The translations under genes were made by a program, and so were the position numbers. Shown here one piece after another: positions 16,196-27,713 of a DNA stretch of 64,000 bases (its first letter is position 1; every line of letters begins with the position of its first letter). The notes below the pieces were generated by a model. That model was not told where the DNA came from. It did not search any database and saw only the letters and a list, made by a program, of their open reading frames with translations. This stretch comes from Synechococcus sp. CBW1004 (GTDB lineage Bacteria; Cyanobacteriota; Cyanobacteriia; PCC-6307; Cyanobiaceae). The DNA lies in the NCBI RefSeq assembly GCF_015840715.1, contig NZ_CP060397.1, positions 1,756,686 to 1,820,685 of the forward strand, in the 5' to 3' direction.

Positions 16196-18334
16196 ATGGG
16201 CGGATCAGGGCATCCAGGATCGAGAACAAGGAGGGCGCGACGCTCCCTGTCGGTGCGCTTGCCGGTGGTGCTCTGGCTCGCAGGCAGGCGCGGCAGCGGC
16301 GGTTTCGCAATGCCGATCGCCATGGTGGCCGCCCTGCTGCTGCTGATCGGCATGACCGCCCTGGGAACGCGCAGCAGCCAGGGCTTTCTGGCCAACTCCT
16401 ACCAGGGAGTGAACCGCGAGGCCCGCGATGTGGCCGAGAGCGCCATCACCGACTTCGCGGTGACGCTCAACCGGGAGGAGAACCGTCGCTTGCTGGTGGC
16501 CGGCAATGACCAGCTCAGCCAGTGGAGCACGAACACCGACCACCGGAATCCCTGTGCGGGGACTTTTGTGGCGACCAGTCCACCCAGCGGTCAGCTGGTC
16601 GCCGTGGCGGACACGGCACCGGCCACCAGCGCCAGCCGCTTCGTCCGCAACAACACCTGGCAGAACCTCAGCACCGGCGACAGCAGCCGCCAGTTCCTGG
16701 TGGAGGACGTGACCTACCGCTACGAGGACCGCACCGCCGGCTCGGCGCGCACACCCTTCGACCTCAACACGGTCAACGCCAATATCCCCACCCACACGGT
16801 GCGCAATGCCGCGCTGCAGGGCGGCACCCGCACGCTGCTGCGGGTGACGATCCAGGGCCGGGTGGTGCGCAACGGCCAGACCAGCCTGGCCCGGGTGACC
16901 CGGGAGTTCGAGGTGGTGCCGAAGTGCTGCAAGCGCTCCTTCGGCCGTCACTCCGGTCTGGGGGAGGGCGAATCGGATCCGGCCTGGGGCACCGACCCGG
17001 TGCTGGAGTGCCCGCTGGTCCTCGATGACGGCATCGGCCGCGGCATCATCGGCAGCCTGAACGGCGGCGGGCCGAGCGGCAGCAACAACACGCTCGACAT
17101 CGTGGATGAGCAGAACAACCTGATCACCCGGGCCCTCTGCTGGGGCGGCAACCTCACGGCCAATTCCGACCTGACGGGCACCCCCAACCCGGCTTGTCTG
17201 AATCGCACCCAGGCGCTGGGGAAAGCCACCAAAAGCAAACCGGGCATTACGTTCGTGCCGACTGGCTTCGATCTGGAATTACCACGACCACGCTTTGGTG
17301 ACGCTCCCGGTGCCGGCAGTGGTCCGGATGGCGGCTGGATTGCCAACTTGTTCTACCTGCAAAGCTATCCAGGCCCCACCTTTGGCAACTGGGTGCCCAC
17401 CTTGTTGGGCACGTATTGGCTGCGAACCTTTTCGGGCTGGAAGTTGTTCGCCACCAAGGGGGCGACATCCGTGCCCTCCTTCGCCGGCTGCAACGATCTG
17501 TCGGATATCGCCCTCTGCCGCAGCGAACCTCAACCCACCTTCGGCTCCCCCCCGTATCCCAAGGCCAACACCCAGGCATTCAACCAATGGTCCACGGCCT
17601 TCCCACAGCCCACCCTCACGATCTCCGGTGACACGAGCATCTATCTCGATCCGGCCGATCTGAGGATGAAACGCAAGACCGGATCGACGGTGACCACGAT
17701 GGACAACTGCATCGTCACCAAAGACCCCGCCGCAGCCTACGCCGTGGCCGATTGCCGCTTCCGCGATATCGCTTCCGGCAACCAGACGCTGACGATCGAC
17801 ACCAGCTACGCGATGATCAATTTCCACTTCGACGATGCCGCCTACAGCGGCGAGTACATGGGCGGCAGTGGCAACACCACGATCCGGCGGGTGCACTGCA
17901 GCCGCAGCGGCTATGTGGCGGGCAGCTGCAACACCGTGGTCACCTGGAGTGCATTTCAGCGCAAGTGCAACCCGGCCGCAGGAGCAGCGGCCGATGCCAA
18001 CTGCACCGCCACGAACAGCGCTTACGACCAATCTGAGCTTTTTAATGCTTATGGCCATGGCGCCGGCTCGTTCACCCTGCGCGGCACGGCCTCCACTGTG
18101 GGCATGAACATCTACGCGCCCCGGGCTTCGGTGGAGCTGCGCGGTGGAGGGAACGCCGATCCCAACTTCATGGGCCGGATCTGGGCCAACGATATCTATA
18201 TCAACGGCAACAGCAAGGTGCGCACACCGGTCTCGAACCCCTCCTTCTGCGACAACCATCGCTGCCCGCCGCCGGCGAAGGTGCCGCTCTACGACATGAT
18301 CGCCCGCAGCTTCAGCCATGCCTCCGGCTTCTAG
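16196..18334 (+). CDS. Large PilX-like minor pilin/pilus-tip protein, operon 1
   Basis: A 712-residue protein. A basic leader is followed by GSGGFAMPIAMVAALLLLIG, a prepilin-like G|F boundary and membrane helix at ~37-57. This is typical of PilX-type minor pilins that carry Pro rather than Glu near position 5. The large exported part is Cys-rich (PKCCKRSFG) and ends in a repetitive beta-rich region (GTASTVGMNIYAPRASVEL) like adhesin or polymer domains. ATG 16196 has GAGG upstream. It is first of four overlapping genes. Its paralogue in operon 2 shares RDVAES, PKCC and the C-terminal ARSF-type ending. Likely at the tip of a type IV pilus; adhesion is inferred. Confidence 0.75.
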   Translation: MGGSGHPGSRTRRARRSLSVRLPVVLWLAGRRGSGGFAMPIAMVAALLLLIGMTALGTRSSQGFLANSYQGVNREARDVAESAITDFAVTLNREENRRLLVAGNDQLSQWSTNTDHRNPCAGTFVATSPPSGQLVAVADTAPATSASRFVRNNTWQNLSTGDSSRQFLVEDVTYRYEDRTAGSARTPFDLNTVNANIPTHTVRNAALQGGTRTLLRVTIQGRVVRNGQTSLARVTREFEVVPKCCKRSFGRHSGLGEGESDPAWGTDPVLECPLVLDDGIGRGIIGSLNGGGPSGSNNTLDIVDEQNNLITRALCWGGNLTANSDLTGTPNPACLNRTQALGKATKSKPGITFVPTGFDLELPRPRFGDAPGAGSGPDGGWIANLFYLQSYPGPTFGNWVPTLLGTYWLRTFSGWKLFATKGATSVPSFAGCNDLSDIALCRSEPQPTFGSPPYPKANTQAFNQWSTAFPQPTLTISGDTSIYLDPADLRMKRKTGSTVTTMDNCIVTKDPAAAYAVADCRFRDIASGNQTLTIDTSYAMINFHFDDAAYSGEYMGGSGNTTIRRVHCSRSGYVAGSCNTVVTWSAFQRKCNPAAGAAADANCTATNSAYDQSELFNAYGHGAGSFTLRGTASTVGMNIYAPRASVELRGGGNADPNFMGRIWANDIYINGNSKVRTPVSNPSFCDNHRCPPPAKVPLYDMIARSFSHASGF

Positions 18335-18926
18335 ACGGCTGCGGACGGATGCCACCGGCCCGGTGATCACGCGGGCCAGCACCGGCTTCAGCATCGTCGA
18401 GGCACTGGTGGCGGTGGTGGTACTGGCGGTGGCGCTCGCCGGCTCCAGCGTCGCCCTGCGGAGCATCACCAACCTGCTGGGGCGCAGTGGCCAACTCAAC
18501 GCCAACAGCCTGGCGATCGACAACGACATCTCGGAAATCAAGCGGCTGGCCAGCGTCTACACCGCCTGCCTCGTCCCCACCGGCAGCATCCCCTCCGGAG
18601 AGTCCGCAGGCTGCGGTCAGAGCCTCACGCCGGATCAGGCGGCCTACTTCTTCCCCGTGGTTCCAGGCGTGAATGAGGCCAACATCACCGCCTTCTTCGC
18701 CGCCTGCAACGCCACCAGCGCCGCCAGCCACATCACCCAGGGGTTCATCACGGCGATCGGCCAGCTGCCCTCCACTGTGGGAACTGGCGTAAGCCGCAGC
18801 AGCGTGGTGCGGGAGGCCCCCACCGATCCGAAGAACCACAATGTGATCGTGACTTACACCGCGACCGATGGTTCGATGCAGCGCGTGATCAAGGTGGCAC
18901 CGGTGCTCTCGGCCTGGTGCAACTGA
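18318..18926 (+). CDS. PilV-like minor pilin, operon 1
   Basis: A 202-residue prepilin. The leader ends ITRASTG|FSIVEAL, with Gly at -1 and Glu at +5, followed by a hydrophobic helix VAVVVLAVALAGSS. The C-terminus ends PVLSAWCN, matching the operon 2 paralogue (PTVAAWCP). The gene starts inside the end of the preceding one, so translation is probably coupled. It is processed by PilD-type prepilin peptidase and incorporated as a minor subunit of type IV pili. Confidence 0.82.
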   Translation: MPPASRRLRTDATGPVITRASTGFSIVEALVAVVVLAVALAGSSVALRSITNLLGRSGQLNANSLAIDNDISEIKRLASVYTACLVPTGSIPSGESAGCGQSLTPDQAAYFFPVVPGVNEANITAFFAACNATSAASHITQGFITAIGQLPSTVGTGVSRSSVVREAPTDPKNHNVIVTYTATDGSMQRVIKVAPVLSAWCN

Positions 18927-19579
18927 TGGGAAGGCCGCAGCCGAGGGACCGGATCCGGGGCTTCACCCTGGTCGAGCTGCTGGTGGCCGTGGCGGTGCTC
19001 GGCATCCTGGCGGCGATCGCGGTTCCGTCCTTTCAGTTCGTGCTGCGGCGTGAACGGGTCAATGCTCTCGCCTTCGAGATCGCCGGCTGGCTGGAGGAGA
19101 CCCGCTCGATCGCCGCACGCGAGGTGAATCCCGATGCCAGTTCCGGCGGCTGCGCAATCGTGATCGCGGCCCCCCAGGCGGATGCCGAGGCCGGTGACGT
19201 GATCGCCGGCATCAGCGGCTGCGCGGCGCGGGAGACGCAGCTCCGGGTGACGGACACCTGGGGCGGACGTTTCCGGATCAGCCACAGCATCCCGGCGGGC
19301 AGCATCACGAATTCCCCCACGGCGGACGACTGCAGCGCCAGCGGCATCCCCGCCACACTCTGCTCAGGCAGCGTCCGCCTCTTCTTCACACCGCGGGGGA
19401 TGTGGTCGTCGGATTCGGTGGCCAACCTCAGCGACGATCTCGAGATCCGCGTCGCCCCGGCCGATGGATCCGCGCCCCGCCGCTGCGTGCGCCTCTCGAG
19501 CATCCTGGGCTCGATCGACATCGGCTCGGCCAATGCGGGCGGTGTGACGGCCGGCTGTGACAACTATGCGCGCATCTAA
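18926..19579 (+). CDS. GspH/FimT-like minor pilin, operon 1
   Basis: A 217-residue prepilin with a short leader MGRPQPRDRIRG|FTLVELLVAVAVLG, a canonical type III signal. The mature part fits the GspH/FimT pattern, with RERVNALAFEIAGWLEETRS after the helix and a C-terminal RRCVRLSSILGSIDIG block. ATG 18926 overlaps the previous stop as TGATG. It is probably part of the pilus-tip priming complex. FimT-type pilins can bind DNA in transformation systems; DNA binding here is only a possibility. Confidence 0.83.
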   Translation: MGRPQPRDRIRGFTLVELLVAVAVLGILAAIAVPSFQFVLRRERVNALAFEIAGWLEETRSIAAREVNPDASSGGCAIVIAAPQADAEAGDVIAGISGCAARETQLRVTDTWGGRFRISHSIPAGSITNSPTADDCSASGIPATLCSGSVRLFFTPRGMWSSDSVANLSDDLEIRVAPADGSAPRRCVRLSSILGSIDIGSANAGGVTAGCDNYARI

Positions 19580-20144
19580 ACGAGGCGGTGCCGGCTTCAC
19601 CCTGGTGGAGCTGCTGGTGGCCCTGGTGGCCGTCCAGGTGGTGTTCATCGCCGCCGGCTCGGTGCTGATCTCCCACGTGCGCAGCAGCTCGAATCTGGAA
19701 GTCGCCCAGCGGCAGCGCGACAACGCCGGCAGGCTCGATTACCTCGTGCAGGTGGAGGCCAGCGAGGCGGCCCTGGTGGAGGCGGGCCGCATCCTGCCGG
19801 AGGGCTGCGAGGCGGCGGGTCAGGCCTCGATCGCCGCCTTTCGCGTGCCGCGCGACAGTGGCAGCTATCTCGATACCGAAGGAAATGTGTCGTTCATTTA
19901 TTACTACAATCACCTGGGGAACGTGCGGCGCTGCGGTCCACCCGTGCAGCGCAACGGTGTCCTCAACCACGCTGCGGGCCTGGGGCTTCATGATGGCGTG
20001 GCCGTCCGGGATGCCCTGATCGAGCTGGTGAGCTGCCAGGGGCAGAGCACGGACAGCAGCCAGCTGGTCTACCGATTGGTGTATCCCAGCGGCTATCAGC
20101 CGGCGTGCTCGATCGCCCGGGCCCGCACGGTCTTCATCCGCTGA
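19566..20144 (+). CDS. PilW-like minor pilin, operon 1
   Basis: A 192-residue prepilin: MRASKRGGAG|FTLVELLVALVAVQ, with Gly at -1 and Glu at +5. The globular part has LDYLVQVEASEAAL and Cys pairs. ATG 19566 lies inside the end of the preceding gene. It corresponds to the last gene of operon 2. It ends 7 bp from the convergent nfu gene. Confidence 0.82.
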   Translation: MRASKRGGAGFTLVELLVALVAVQVVFIAAGSVLISHVRSSSNLEVAQRQRDNAGRLDYLVQVEASEAALVEAGRILPEGCEAAGQASIAAFRVPRDSGSYLDTEGNVSFIYYYNHLGNVRRCGPPVQRNGVLNHAAGLGLHDGVAVRDALIELVSCQGQSTDSSQLVYRLVYPSGYQPACSIARARTVFIR

Positions 20145-20151
20145 GTGGTGC

Positions 20152-20418
20152 TCAGAGCACCTGAACCACCTCGCTCACCTCGGGGATGGCCTCGCGCAGC
20201 TTGCGCTCGATGCCCATCTTCAGGGTCATGGTGCTGCTGGGGCAGGAGCCGCAGGCGCCCTGCAGCCGCACTTTGACGATCGGGCCGTCGATCTCGACGA
20301 CCTCGACGTTGCCGCCATCGGCCATCAGATACGGACGCAGCTCATCGAGGGTGCGCTCCACGTTCTCGATCGTCAGGGCGCGGGGATCGCTGGCGGGGGC
20401 GGCTGTGTCGGTGGTCAT
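20152..20418 (-). CDS. NifU-like C-terminal-domain iron-sulfur scaffold (Nfu)
   Basis: An 88-residue single-domain Nfu protein. [19 protein letters not shown] is followed by the cluster-ligand motif [18 protein letters not shown] with the two cysteines in CxxC. It carries and delivers Fe-S clusters, for example to photosystem I and ferredoxins in cyanobacteria. Length and motifs are typical. Confidence 0.95.
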   Translation of the reverse strand: MTTDTAAPASDPRALTIENVERTLDELRPYLMADGGNVEVVEIDGPIVKVRLQGACGSCPSSTMTLKMGIERKLREAIPEVSEVVQVL

Positions 20419-20923
20419 CGGTTACACCCGAACTGGCCTGAGCTTAGAAAGCGCCGAACCGGCCGGAGGCCTCCCGGAGCCGCTGACGCCCTGTCCGGGC
20501 GGCGGGCCCGGTGGCGAGGACGAGCGCTGCAGCGAACCCGCAGGTTCGAGCGTCGCCGGCGGCAGGACGCCGCGGCCGGTGGCTGCAGGCGATAGCCGAT
20601 GCCCGCAGGCCAGAGCCAATGCCTCAAGGACCCTGCCGGGCAAGCCGTTGCCTGCCGGATGCCACCAGCCGCTGGGGCCGACCTGCAACCCCACCCCGCT
20701 GGTGGGATCCGATGCTCCCCTCCCGTGGCGGCCAGGGCCGGCACAGAACCAACGGCCGGTGGCCTGCGAGGGGGTGCCGACGCCCCTGACTGAGCAGGCG
20801 ATGGCCAGCAACAGCAGCTCCCGCAGTCCCAGCAGGGGGCCCAGCAGGGGGCAACCCCTGGCGGGGTGCTCCGGCCCCCCTCCCTAGGATCGATGCCACA
20901 CCAGGCGCCTGTGCGCGCGCGCG
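20419..20923. other. 505-bp divergent intergenic region between nfu and lepA
   Basis: Both flanking genes are transcribed outward, so promoters for each should lie here. The region is very GC-rich. A minus-strand frame (20811-20422) gives a Gly/Pro/Ser-rich peptide with no recognised motif and no good ribosome site. I do not call it a gene. No RNA gene signature was recognised. Confidence 0.4.
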
Positions 20924-22732
<1,809 letters not shown>

Positions 22733-22771
22733 CCCGGTGAACCCAGTGCTCAGGGTTGAGCCGATCGCCAC

Positions 22772-23437
22772 TCACGACAGATATTCGATGCTTTCCAAAC
22801 CGACATTCCAGACCACCAGAGTCCCGACTTCCTCTCGGGCTGTTGGCACAGGCGCTTTGCGGCTCATCTCCCTGGCACGGCAGTAGGCGCCGCCGCCGCC
22901 AGAATCCTGGTTGACGGAATAGGAGATGCCATCAGCATTGCCGATCCTGATCAGATAGCGTGGAGCGCGGGGATTGGCCGTGGCATCGACGGTGAAGGCC
23001 AGCACATCTCTCGCCACAAGGTCTGTGCGTGCCTCATAGGGCTCCTCAGGGTCCGTCGGCACCTCCAGGCGGCCGGCAGCATCAATGCTGGGACCGGTGC
23101 GCTCGAGTTCGCCGGCGGCATTACGGGTGTAGATGATGGTGACAGGCCTGGAGAAGCCTGGAATCGTCAGGGTGAGCGTATTGCCCTCGCCGGCGGCGGC
23201 CGATGACTGCTCGATTTCGCGGTTGAGCAGGAACTGCACCCAGCCGCAGTGATCCTGGTAATGCTGCAAGGCCACCAGGCGGGTGCTCGCGCGGATGTGG
23301 GAGATCAGGATGATCACGGCACCGCCGAGCACCAGGCCGCCGACGGCCACAGTCACCAGCAGTTCCACCAGAGTGAAAGCGGCACGGCCAGTGAGCGGGG
23401 GTCGGACGCGACGGACATGGGCCAGTGAAAGAGGCAT
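22772..23437 (-). CDS. PilW-like minor pilin, operon 2
   Basis: A 221-residue prepilin. The leader ends RPPLTGRAA|FTLVELLVTVAVGG, so the -1 residue is Ala rather than Gly. Glu +5 is kept. The helix continues to IILISHIRAS, close to the ISHVRSS segment of the operon 1 homologue. ATG 23437 lies four bases after the preceding stop. Some prepilin peptidases accept Ala at -1, so processing is plausible but not certain. Confidence 0.8.
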   Translation of the reverse strand: MPLSLAHVRRVRPPLTGRAAFTLVELLVTVAVGGLVLGGAVIILISHIRASTRLVALQHYQDHCGWVQFLLNREIEQSSAAAGEGNTLTLTIPGFSRPVTIIYTRNAAGELERTGPSIDAAGRLEVPTDPEEPYEARTDLVARDVLAFTVDATANPRAPRYLIRIGNADGISYSVNQDSGGGGAYCRAREMSRKAPVPTAREEVGTLVVWNVGLESIEYLS

Positions 23438-23441
23438 CAGC

Positions 23442-23996
23442 TCAGATCCTCCCTGCAACGCAGCCGCCAGCGCCCGGAATGCCCACGTCGATCGCGGCAA
23501 GCAGCCCATCAATCCGCACACAGCGCTGAGGATCACTGTGCCCCTCGAGGGCCACGGTGATCACGATCGGCACCTGTGGGGAAGGCGGCGGCGAAAGGGT
23601 GCCGGCGGGGGTGAAGGTGAAGCTGTTGACAGTTCCCTCTGGAACGCTCACATCGAAGCCACGATTGCCGCTGAGACCGCTGAGGCGCAGGGGCTCCACA
23701 GAGACACAGTTATCGACCTGGGCCAGCTGAGCGCCGGACGCACGCAGTCCGGTCTGGATGGTCACCACACAGCTGTGGCCCTTGAGGGCGCCGCGCCGCA
23801 CCTTCTGCAGCCAGCCCGCCAGCTCCAGCACCACACTGTTGACCTGTTCCCGTCGCCATTCACGCCAACCGATGTCGATCACCACCCCGGAGAGGATGCC
23901 GATCACCACAACCGTGACCATCAACTCGACCAGGGTGTAGCTGCGGTCCGGCCGGAGCAGGCGTGGCCATCGTGGCAACATGGGGCGACGCGTCAT
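23442..23996 (-). CDS. GspH/FimT-like minor pilin, operon 2
   Basis: A 184-residue prepilin-like protein. The basic leader ends RLLRPDRS|YTLVELMVTVVVIG, with Ser at -1 and Tyr at +1, which departs from the consensus G|F. Downstream it matches the operon 1 homologue: REQVNSVVLELAGWLQ and the C-terminal QRCVRIDGLLAAIDVG. ATG 23996 overlaps the preceding stop as ATGA. Confidence 0.8.
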   Translation of the reverse strand: MTRRPMLPRWPRLLRPDRSYTLVELMVTVVVIGILSGVVIDIGWREWRREQVNSVVLELAGWLQKVRRGALKGHSCVVTIQTGLRASGAQLAQVDNCVSVEPLRLSGLSGNRGFDVSVPEGTVNSFTFTPAGTLSPPPSPQVPIVITVALEGHSDPQRCVRIDGLLAAIDVGIPGAGGCVAGRI

Positions 23997-24568
23997 GGGC
24001 ACCAGGCAGCAACAGTGGGGATGAGCTGCACTTGACGCAGCAGCCGCTCATCGGCGTCCTTCCAGTCGACGCGATAGCGATGGGGAGGCAGTGACAGTCC
24101 CCCTTCCGTGGCATCCAGCAGATGAACAGTGCGGTTCACAGCCGCTCCCTCAGGAGCCCCCTCCAGAGCTTGATCATCGATGGCCCTTTTCAGTTCAGTG
24201 AGAAGCCCCTGCGCGCAGAGAGCCTCGAAGGCTGTGAAACGGGTGCCCTTGGCGAGGCTGTCTTCGGCATCGAAATAATCAGGGGCATAGTCGCCCTGAC
24301 CAGGCAGGCCTGCACCGTCGTTCAAGCCACAGGAACGCGTCTCGCAGGTATAGCGCTCATTCAGATTCATGATCATCGACAGGTCGCGGCTGACCGCCAG
24401 CTGCTGGCGCAGGTGACGATCACTCTGTAACCCTTGGCGGGTGGCCTGATTGAACAGCACGGTGCTGCCGATGGTGGCGACGACCATCACCACCGCCGCA
24501 ATCAGAATCTCGACCAGGGTGAAACCGGGCCTGGGCCGTGGTGTTGACTGAAGACGTCTTCTGAGCAT
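23993..24568 (-). CDS. PilV-like minor pilin, operon 2
   Basis: A 191-residue prepilin: MLRRRLQSTPRPRPG|FTLVEILIAAVVMVV, a canonical signal. The C-terminus ends VAAWCP, like VLSAWCN in operon 1. ATG 24568 overlaps as TGATG the stop that the upstream gene would use if its poly-C frameshift were corrected. The gene looks intact, but it is the second gene of an operon whose first gene carries an IS, so polarity is likely unless a promoter lies in the IS. Confidence 0.82.
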   Translation of the reverse strand: MLRRRLQSTPRPRPGFTLVEILIAAVVMVVATIGSTVLFNQATRQGLQSDRHLRQQLAVSRDLSMIMNLNERYTCETRSCGLNDGAGLPGQGDYAPDYFDAEDSLAKGTRFTAFEALCAQGLLTELKRAIDDQALEGAPEGAAVNRTVHLLDATEGGLSLPPHRYRVDWKDADERLLRQVQLIPTVAAWCP

Positions 24569-25928
24569 CACAACCCCAGCCAGCGGAAGGAACGCACCGA
24601 GCGAGCCACCCAGTCGAAGACAGGGGGGGGGTAAGAACACCTTGCGCCTCGAATCCAGCCAAGCTGAGCACATTCTGCACATCGCCGGAGGGAATCGTCC
24701 AATCCACGCCACCATTGGAGATGATCTCATTGGCCCAGACCACTCCCTCATAAGACGAGCTCCCCGAGATCGTGACCGTTCCATTGGGGAACCAGGCGAA
24801 CAGATTCAGTCCATCTGCGCTACCAGCCAACTTGACGATCTGCGTGTCGCAACTGGGGATGGGGCGACAACCAAACAGAGCAAAATCCGCACTGTCTCCA
24901 TCATGCTTGAGCTCGCCGCCGCCGGTGCTGCGGACCACATTATTAACCTCGGAGCCTGGAAAATAAAGCCGCAGAGCTCGACTGCCAGTGCCCGCTATGG
25001 TAACCGCCAGTCCGCTGTAATCCAACTGCTTAAGGTTACAGTGCAACGCCTCGGAACCCTCAGGCTTGACGGCATAATCCATCACGGCACAATAAGGAAT
25101 CACCGGCGGAGAATTACTAAATGGCTCTTTTGGAGCATTGGCATTGATCGTCACCTTACCCCCCGGACAGGATCTGAGCCTGCCACTTGCCGTCCCTTCC
25201 GCCTCAGTGCAATAAATAAATGAATTTGAGGAGCCAGAATTTGAAAATTCCGCCAGATCGGTATTGCCGCTGATAGTACCCATCTCCGCAAGGGTTTCGT
25301 CGGGGTTTTGGCGCACCTGTGGGATGGAAAATGGTGACACCAACTGCATCGTGAAATCCGTCGAGGTGGGATTGAAATCACACGCCTGCACGCAGAGCAG
25401 AGGATTGACCGTCTGACCAGCCCCATTGACAATCGTGGTGACGCCATTGATCGTCATCGAACCGGTGCCGTCATTGGCCAGTCCAGCCATGAAACCCCAG
25501 CTTTCGGAGATACAGACACTCTCGCCCTGACTGTCCGGCCTCGGTTCATAGTCGGTATTCCCATGGGCGCCGCCGAAGGAGACACCGCAGCATTTGGGCA
25601 CCAGTTCAAGCTCCTCTTCCAGCCGTACCGTGCTGATCACATTGCCGTTGCGCAGGGCCGAACCCTCGACGATCAGCCTGACGCTGCCGCGGCCATTCTG
25701 GGCATCGAAAAGAAGCAGGCTGGGGCCGCCTGCCGCGGTGCGCAGCGGCTGGCGCTGCACAGACACCAGCCGATACGACTTGACAGCGGCGGCGGCAGTC
25801 TGGACAACCTTGCCCTCGTCATCCAGATACACGGTTCGATACGACGCTCCTCCCTGGTAGCCGATCGTGGGGTTGCTTGTATCGTTATTGTCGTCAGGAT
25901 TCTTGTCGGTCAGATCAGGAGAGTTCAG

Positions 25929-27159
25929 GGAAGCTCTGATCAAGACCGGGAATTGAGCGCAAGCGTGTCTCATTCTCGTCAATGAGACACAAGTGGGGTA
26001 TTTTGTCCTTGGCTACTCGCCAGGTGCTCCAATCCAGGGCCTGACTGGCTTATTTCTCGTGAGTTCCCCGATCATTTTTGGCTGCTCACCCTCAAGATGG
26101 CACACTTATTCTGTCATTTACGCTGTAGAAGGACAACGTTCGCGCACCATCCAGAGATTGGCGAGGGCAAACAGCATCGTCAGCTTGAGGTTGTTCTTGC
26201 GGATGCCTCGGTAGAAGACCTTCCGAAATCCAAACTGGCACTTGATGATCCGAAATGGATGCTCCACCTTTGCCCTGACATGTGCTTTCGCCGCCTCCAT
26301 CAGATCCAGCAGTCTTCCCTCTGGGGTGTCCGGTAGAACTCGGCGCTGTCCGGGCTTCATGGCGATGCGCATCTCTGCTTCGCAGTCCTTGAACGCCTCA
26401 CGCTTTTCGATGCCGATGTGGCCAGAGTCGCCGTAGATCACGCGTTCCTCGCCATGGACGCGATCGGGTGCCGTGTTCAGCTCATGGACGTTGGCAGCCG
26501 TGCTCACCACGGAATGGACCAGACCCGAGGCTGCATCCACACCGATGTGGCACCGCATCCCAAAGAACCACTGGTTGCCTTTGGCCACCGAGTGCATTTC
26601 AGGATCCCGCTCGCCCGTCTTGTTCTTGGTTGAACTGGGAGCGTTGATGATTGTGGCATCGAGGATCGTGCCCTCCTTAAGCATCACGCCCTTCTCCCGC
26701 AGGCTCTGGTTCACCGTCTCCAGGATCTGCTCTGCTATCCGATTCTCTTCCAGGAGGTGGCGGAAGTTCAGGATCGTCGTCTCGTCAGGGATCCGGTCCT
26801 CAACCATGTCGATCCCAGCAAAGCGGCGGAAGCAGGGGGTATCGATCAGCATCTCCTCCATCAAGGGATCGGAAAGCGTGAACCACTGCTGCAGCAGGTG
26901 GATGCGCAGCATCACCTCCAGCGGAAACGGTGGGCGCCCGCCCTTGGCAGAAGGCCTGTGGTACACAGGCGAAATCAAGGCCAGGAAAGGATCCCAGGGC
27001 ACTGTGGCTTCCATCTCATCGAGGAAGCGCTGCCGGCGCGTTTTCTTCTTGGCGTAGGTCTGCTCGTAGTCCGTGAAACCCAACTGGAGGGGGGCCGCCA
27101 TCCGCTGCCAGTCTCATTATTGGAACTGTACTGATTCTATCGGGTTTTTCAGGGGTTCC
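25929..27159. mobile_element. IS5-family insertion sequence, copy 1
   Basis: A 1231-bp element flanked by a 4-bp duplication TCAG (25925-25928 and 27160-27163). The imperfect inverted ends start GGAAGCTCTGA and GGAACCCCTGA. The single transposase gene is on the minus strand. The 189-bp non-coding left part contains a perfect inverted repeat GTGTCTCATT/AATGAGACAC at 25965-25990, probably a terminator or protective hairpin. It differs from copy 2 at only a few positions. Confidence 0.95.
26118..27101 (-). CDS. IS5 family transposase, copy 1
   Basis: A 327-residue DDE transposase. An N-terminal domain (FLDEMEATVPWDPF, then GGRPPFPLEVMLRIHLLQQW) is followed by DETTILNFRHLLE. The catalytic motifs are ILDATIINAP (D), VIYGDSGHIG (D) and the Y-(2)-R-(3)-E/K-type segment VEHPFRIIKCQFGF. 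It is intact and differs from copy 2 by one residue (Gly for Ser in VFYRGIRKNN). Probably active or recently so. Confidence 0.96.
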   Translation of the reverse strand: MAAPLQLGFTDYEQTYAKKKTRRQRFLDEMEATVPWDPFLALISPVYHRPSAKGGRPPFPLEVMLRIHLLQQWFTLSDPLMEEMLIDTPCFRRFAGIDMVEDRIPDETTILNFRHLLEENRIAEQILETVNQSLREKGVMLKEGTILDATIINAPSSTKNKTGERDPEMHSVAKGNQWFFGMRCHIGVDAASGLVHSVVSTAANVHELNTAPDRVHGEERVIYGDSGHIGIEKREAFKDCEAEMRIAMKPGQRRVLPDTPEGRLLDLMEAAKAHVRAKVEHPFRIIKCQFGFRKVFYRGIRKNNLKLTMLFALANLWMVRERCPSTA

Positions 27160-27713
27160 TCAGATCCCCGGTGCTGGCGGGCGGACAGGGGCTGAGCACC
27201 TTCGCATCATCACTGCTCCATAGATATCCTTCTTCATCCGCCAAGGATCCAGCCTTGACGAGCAGTCCTCGGTTGTGGGGCTTGTTGAGTTCGCCCACGA
27301 TGCGGGTGATGCCTGTCTCGGCGGCATCGCGGGCGTCGCTGCTCTCCGCCTGCAACAGAACGCTGAGCAGTCCATCTCCGGAGCGGAGAGCCAGCATCAG
27401 GCCACCGACCAGAAGAATCGCGGCTGCGATCAGCACAAGCGGCAACGAAAATCCGCGCGTGGACCAGACAAGGCGGGGGCGGCCCATGAACCATTGGAGT
27501 GTCCGCCAACTCAGCCTAGGAGAGCCCAGGGAATCGGCCAACGGTTGCGGAGGCCGCCATAGCTCATGTCCTGATCTGATCGACACCGCAAATGCTGGAG
27601 CAGGCGACGGTGCTCCCCATGCGAAGCCCCTGCCGGCCGCCGCATGGACCCCGTGCCGCGATGGCGCGGTCCGCCCCGGGGAAGCCTGCCGAAGACCCGG
27701 GTCACCCAATCCC

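Larger units (their letters stand above)
24568..27487 (-). pseudogene. PilX-like pilus-tip gene of operon 2, split by IS5 and frameshifted
   Basis: The 5' part starts at ATG 27487 (MGRPRLVWSTRG|FSLPLVLIAAAILL) and runs to the IS at 27160. The 3' part resumes at 25924. Removing the IS with one TCAG copy rejoins the frame exactly as GDLNSPDLTDKN. The reconstructed protein parallels the operon 1 protein: RDAAETGITRIVGELNK, then PKCCGVSFGG, then the repetitive beta-rich tail. A second lesion is a run of nine C at about 24625-24633. One more C would restore an ending FDWVARSVRSFRWLGL and a stop at 24568-24570, matching ARSFSHASGF in operon 1 and coupling to the next start. Confidence 0.88.

Noticed and set aside
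20422..20811. Minus-strand ORF of 129 codons upstream of nfu
   Set aside because: No start with a ribosome site and no motif; composition is low-complexity.
20419..20923. Possible RNase P RNA or other stable RNA
   Set aside because: The conserved RNase P segments and tmRNA features are absent on both strands.
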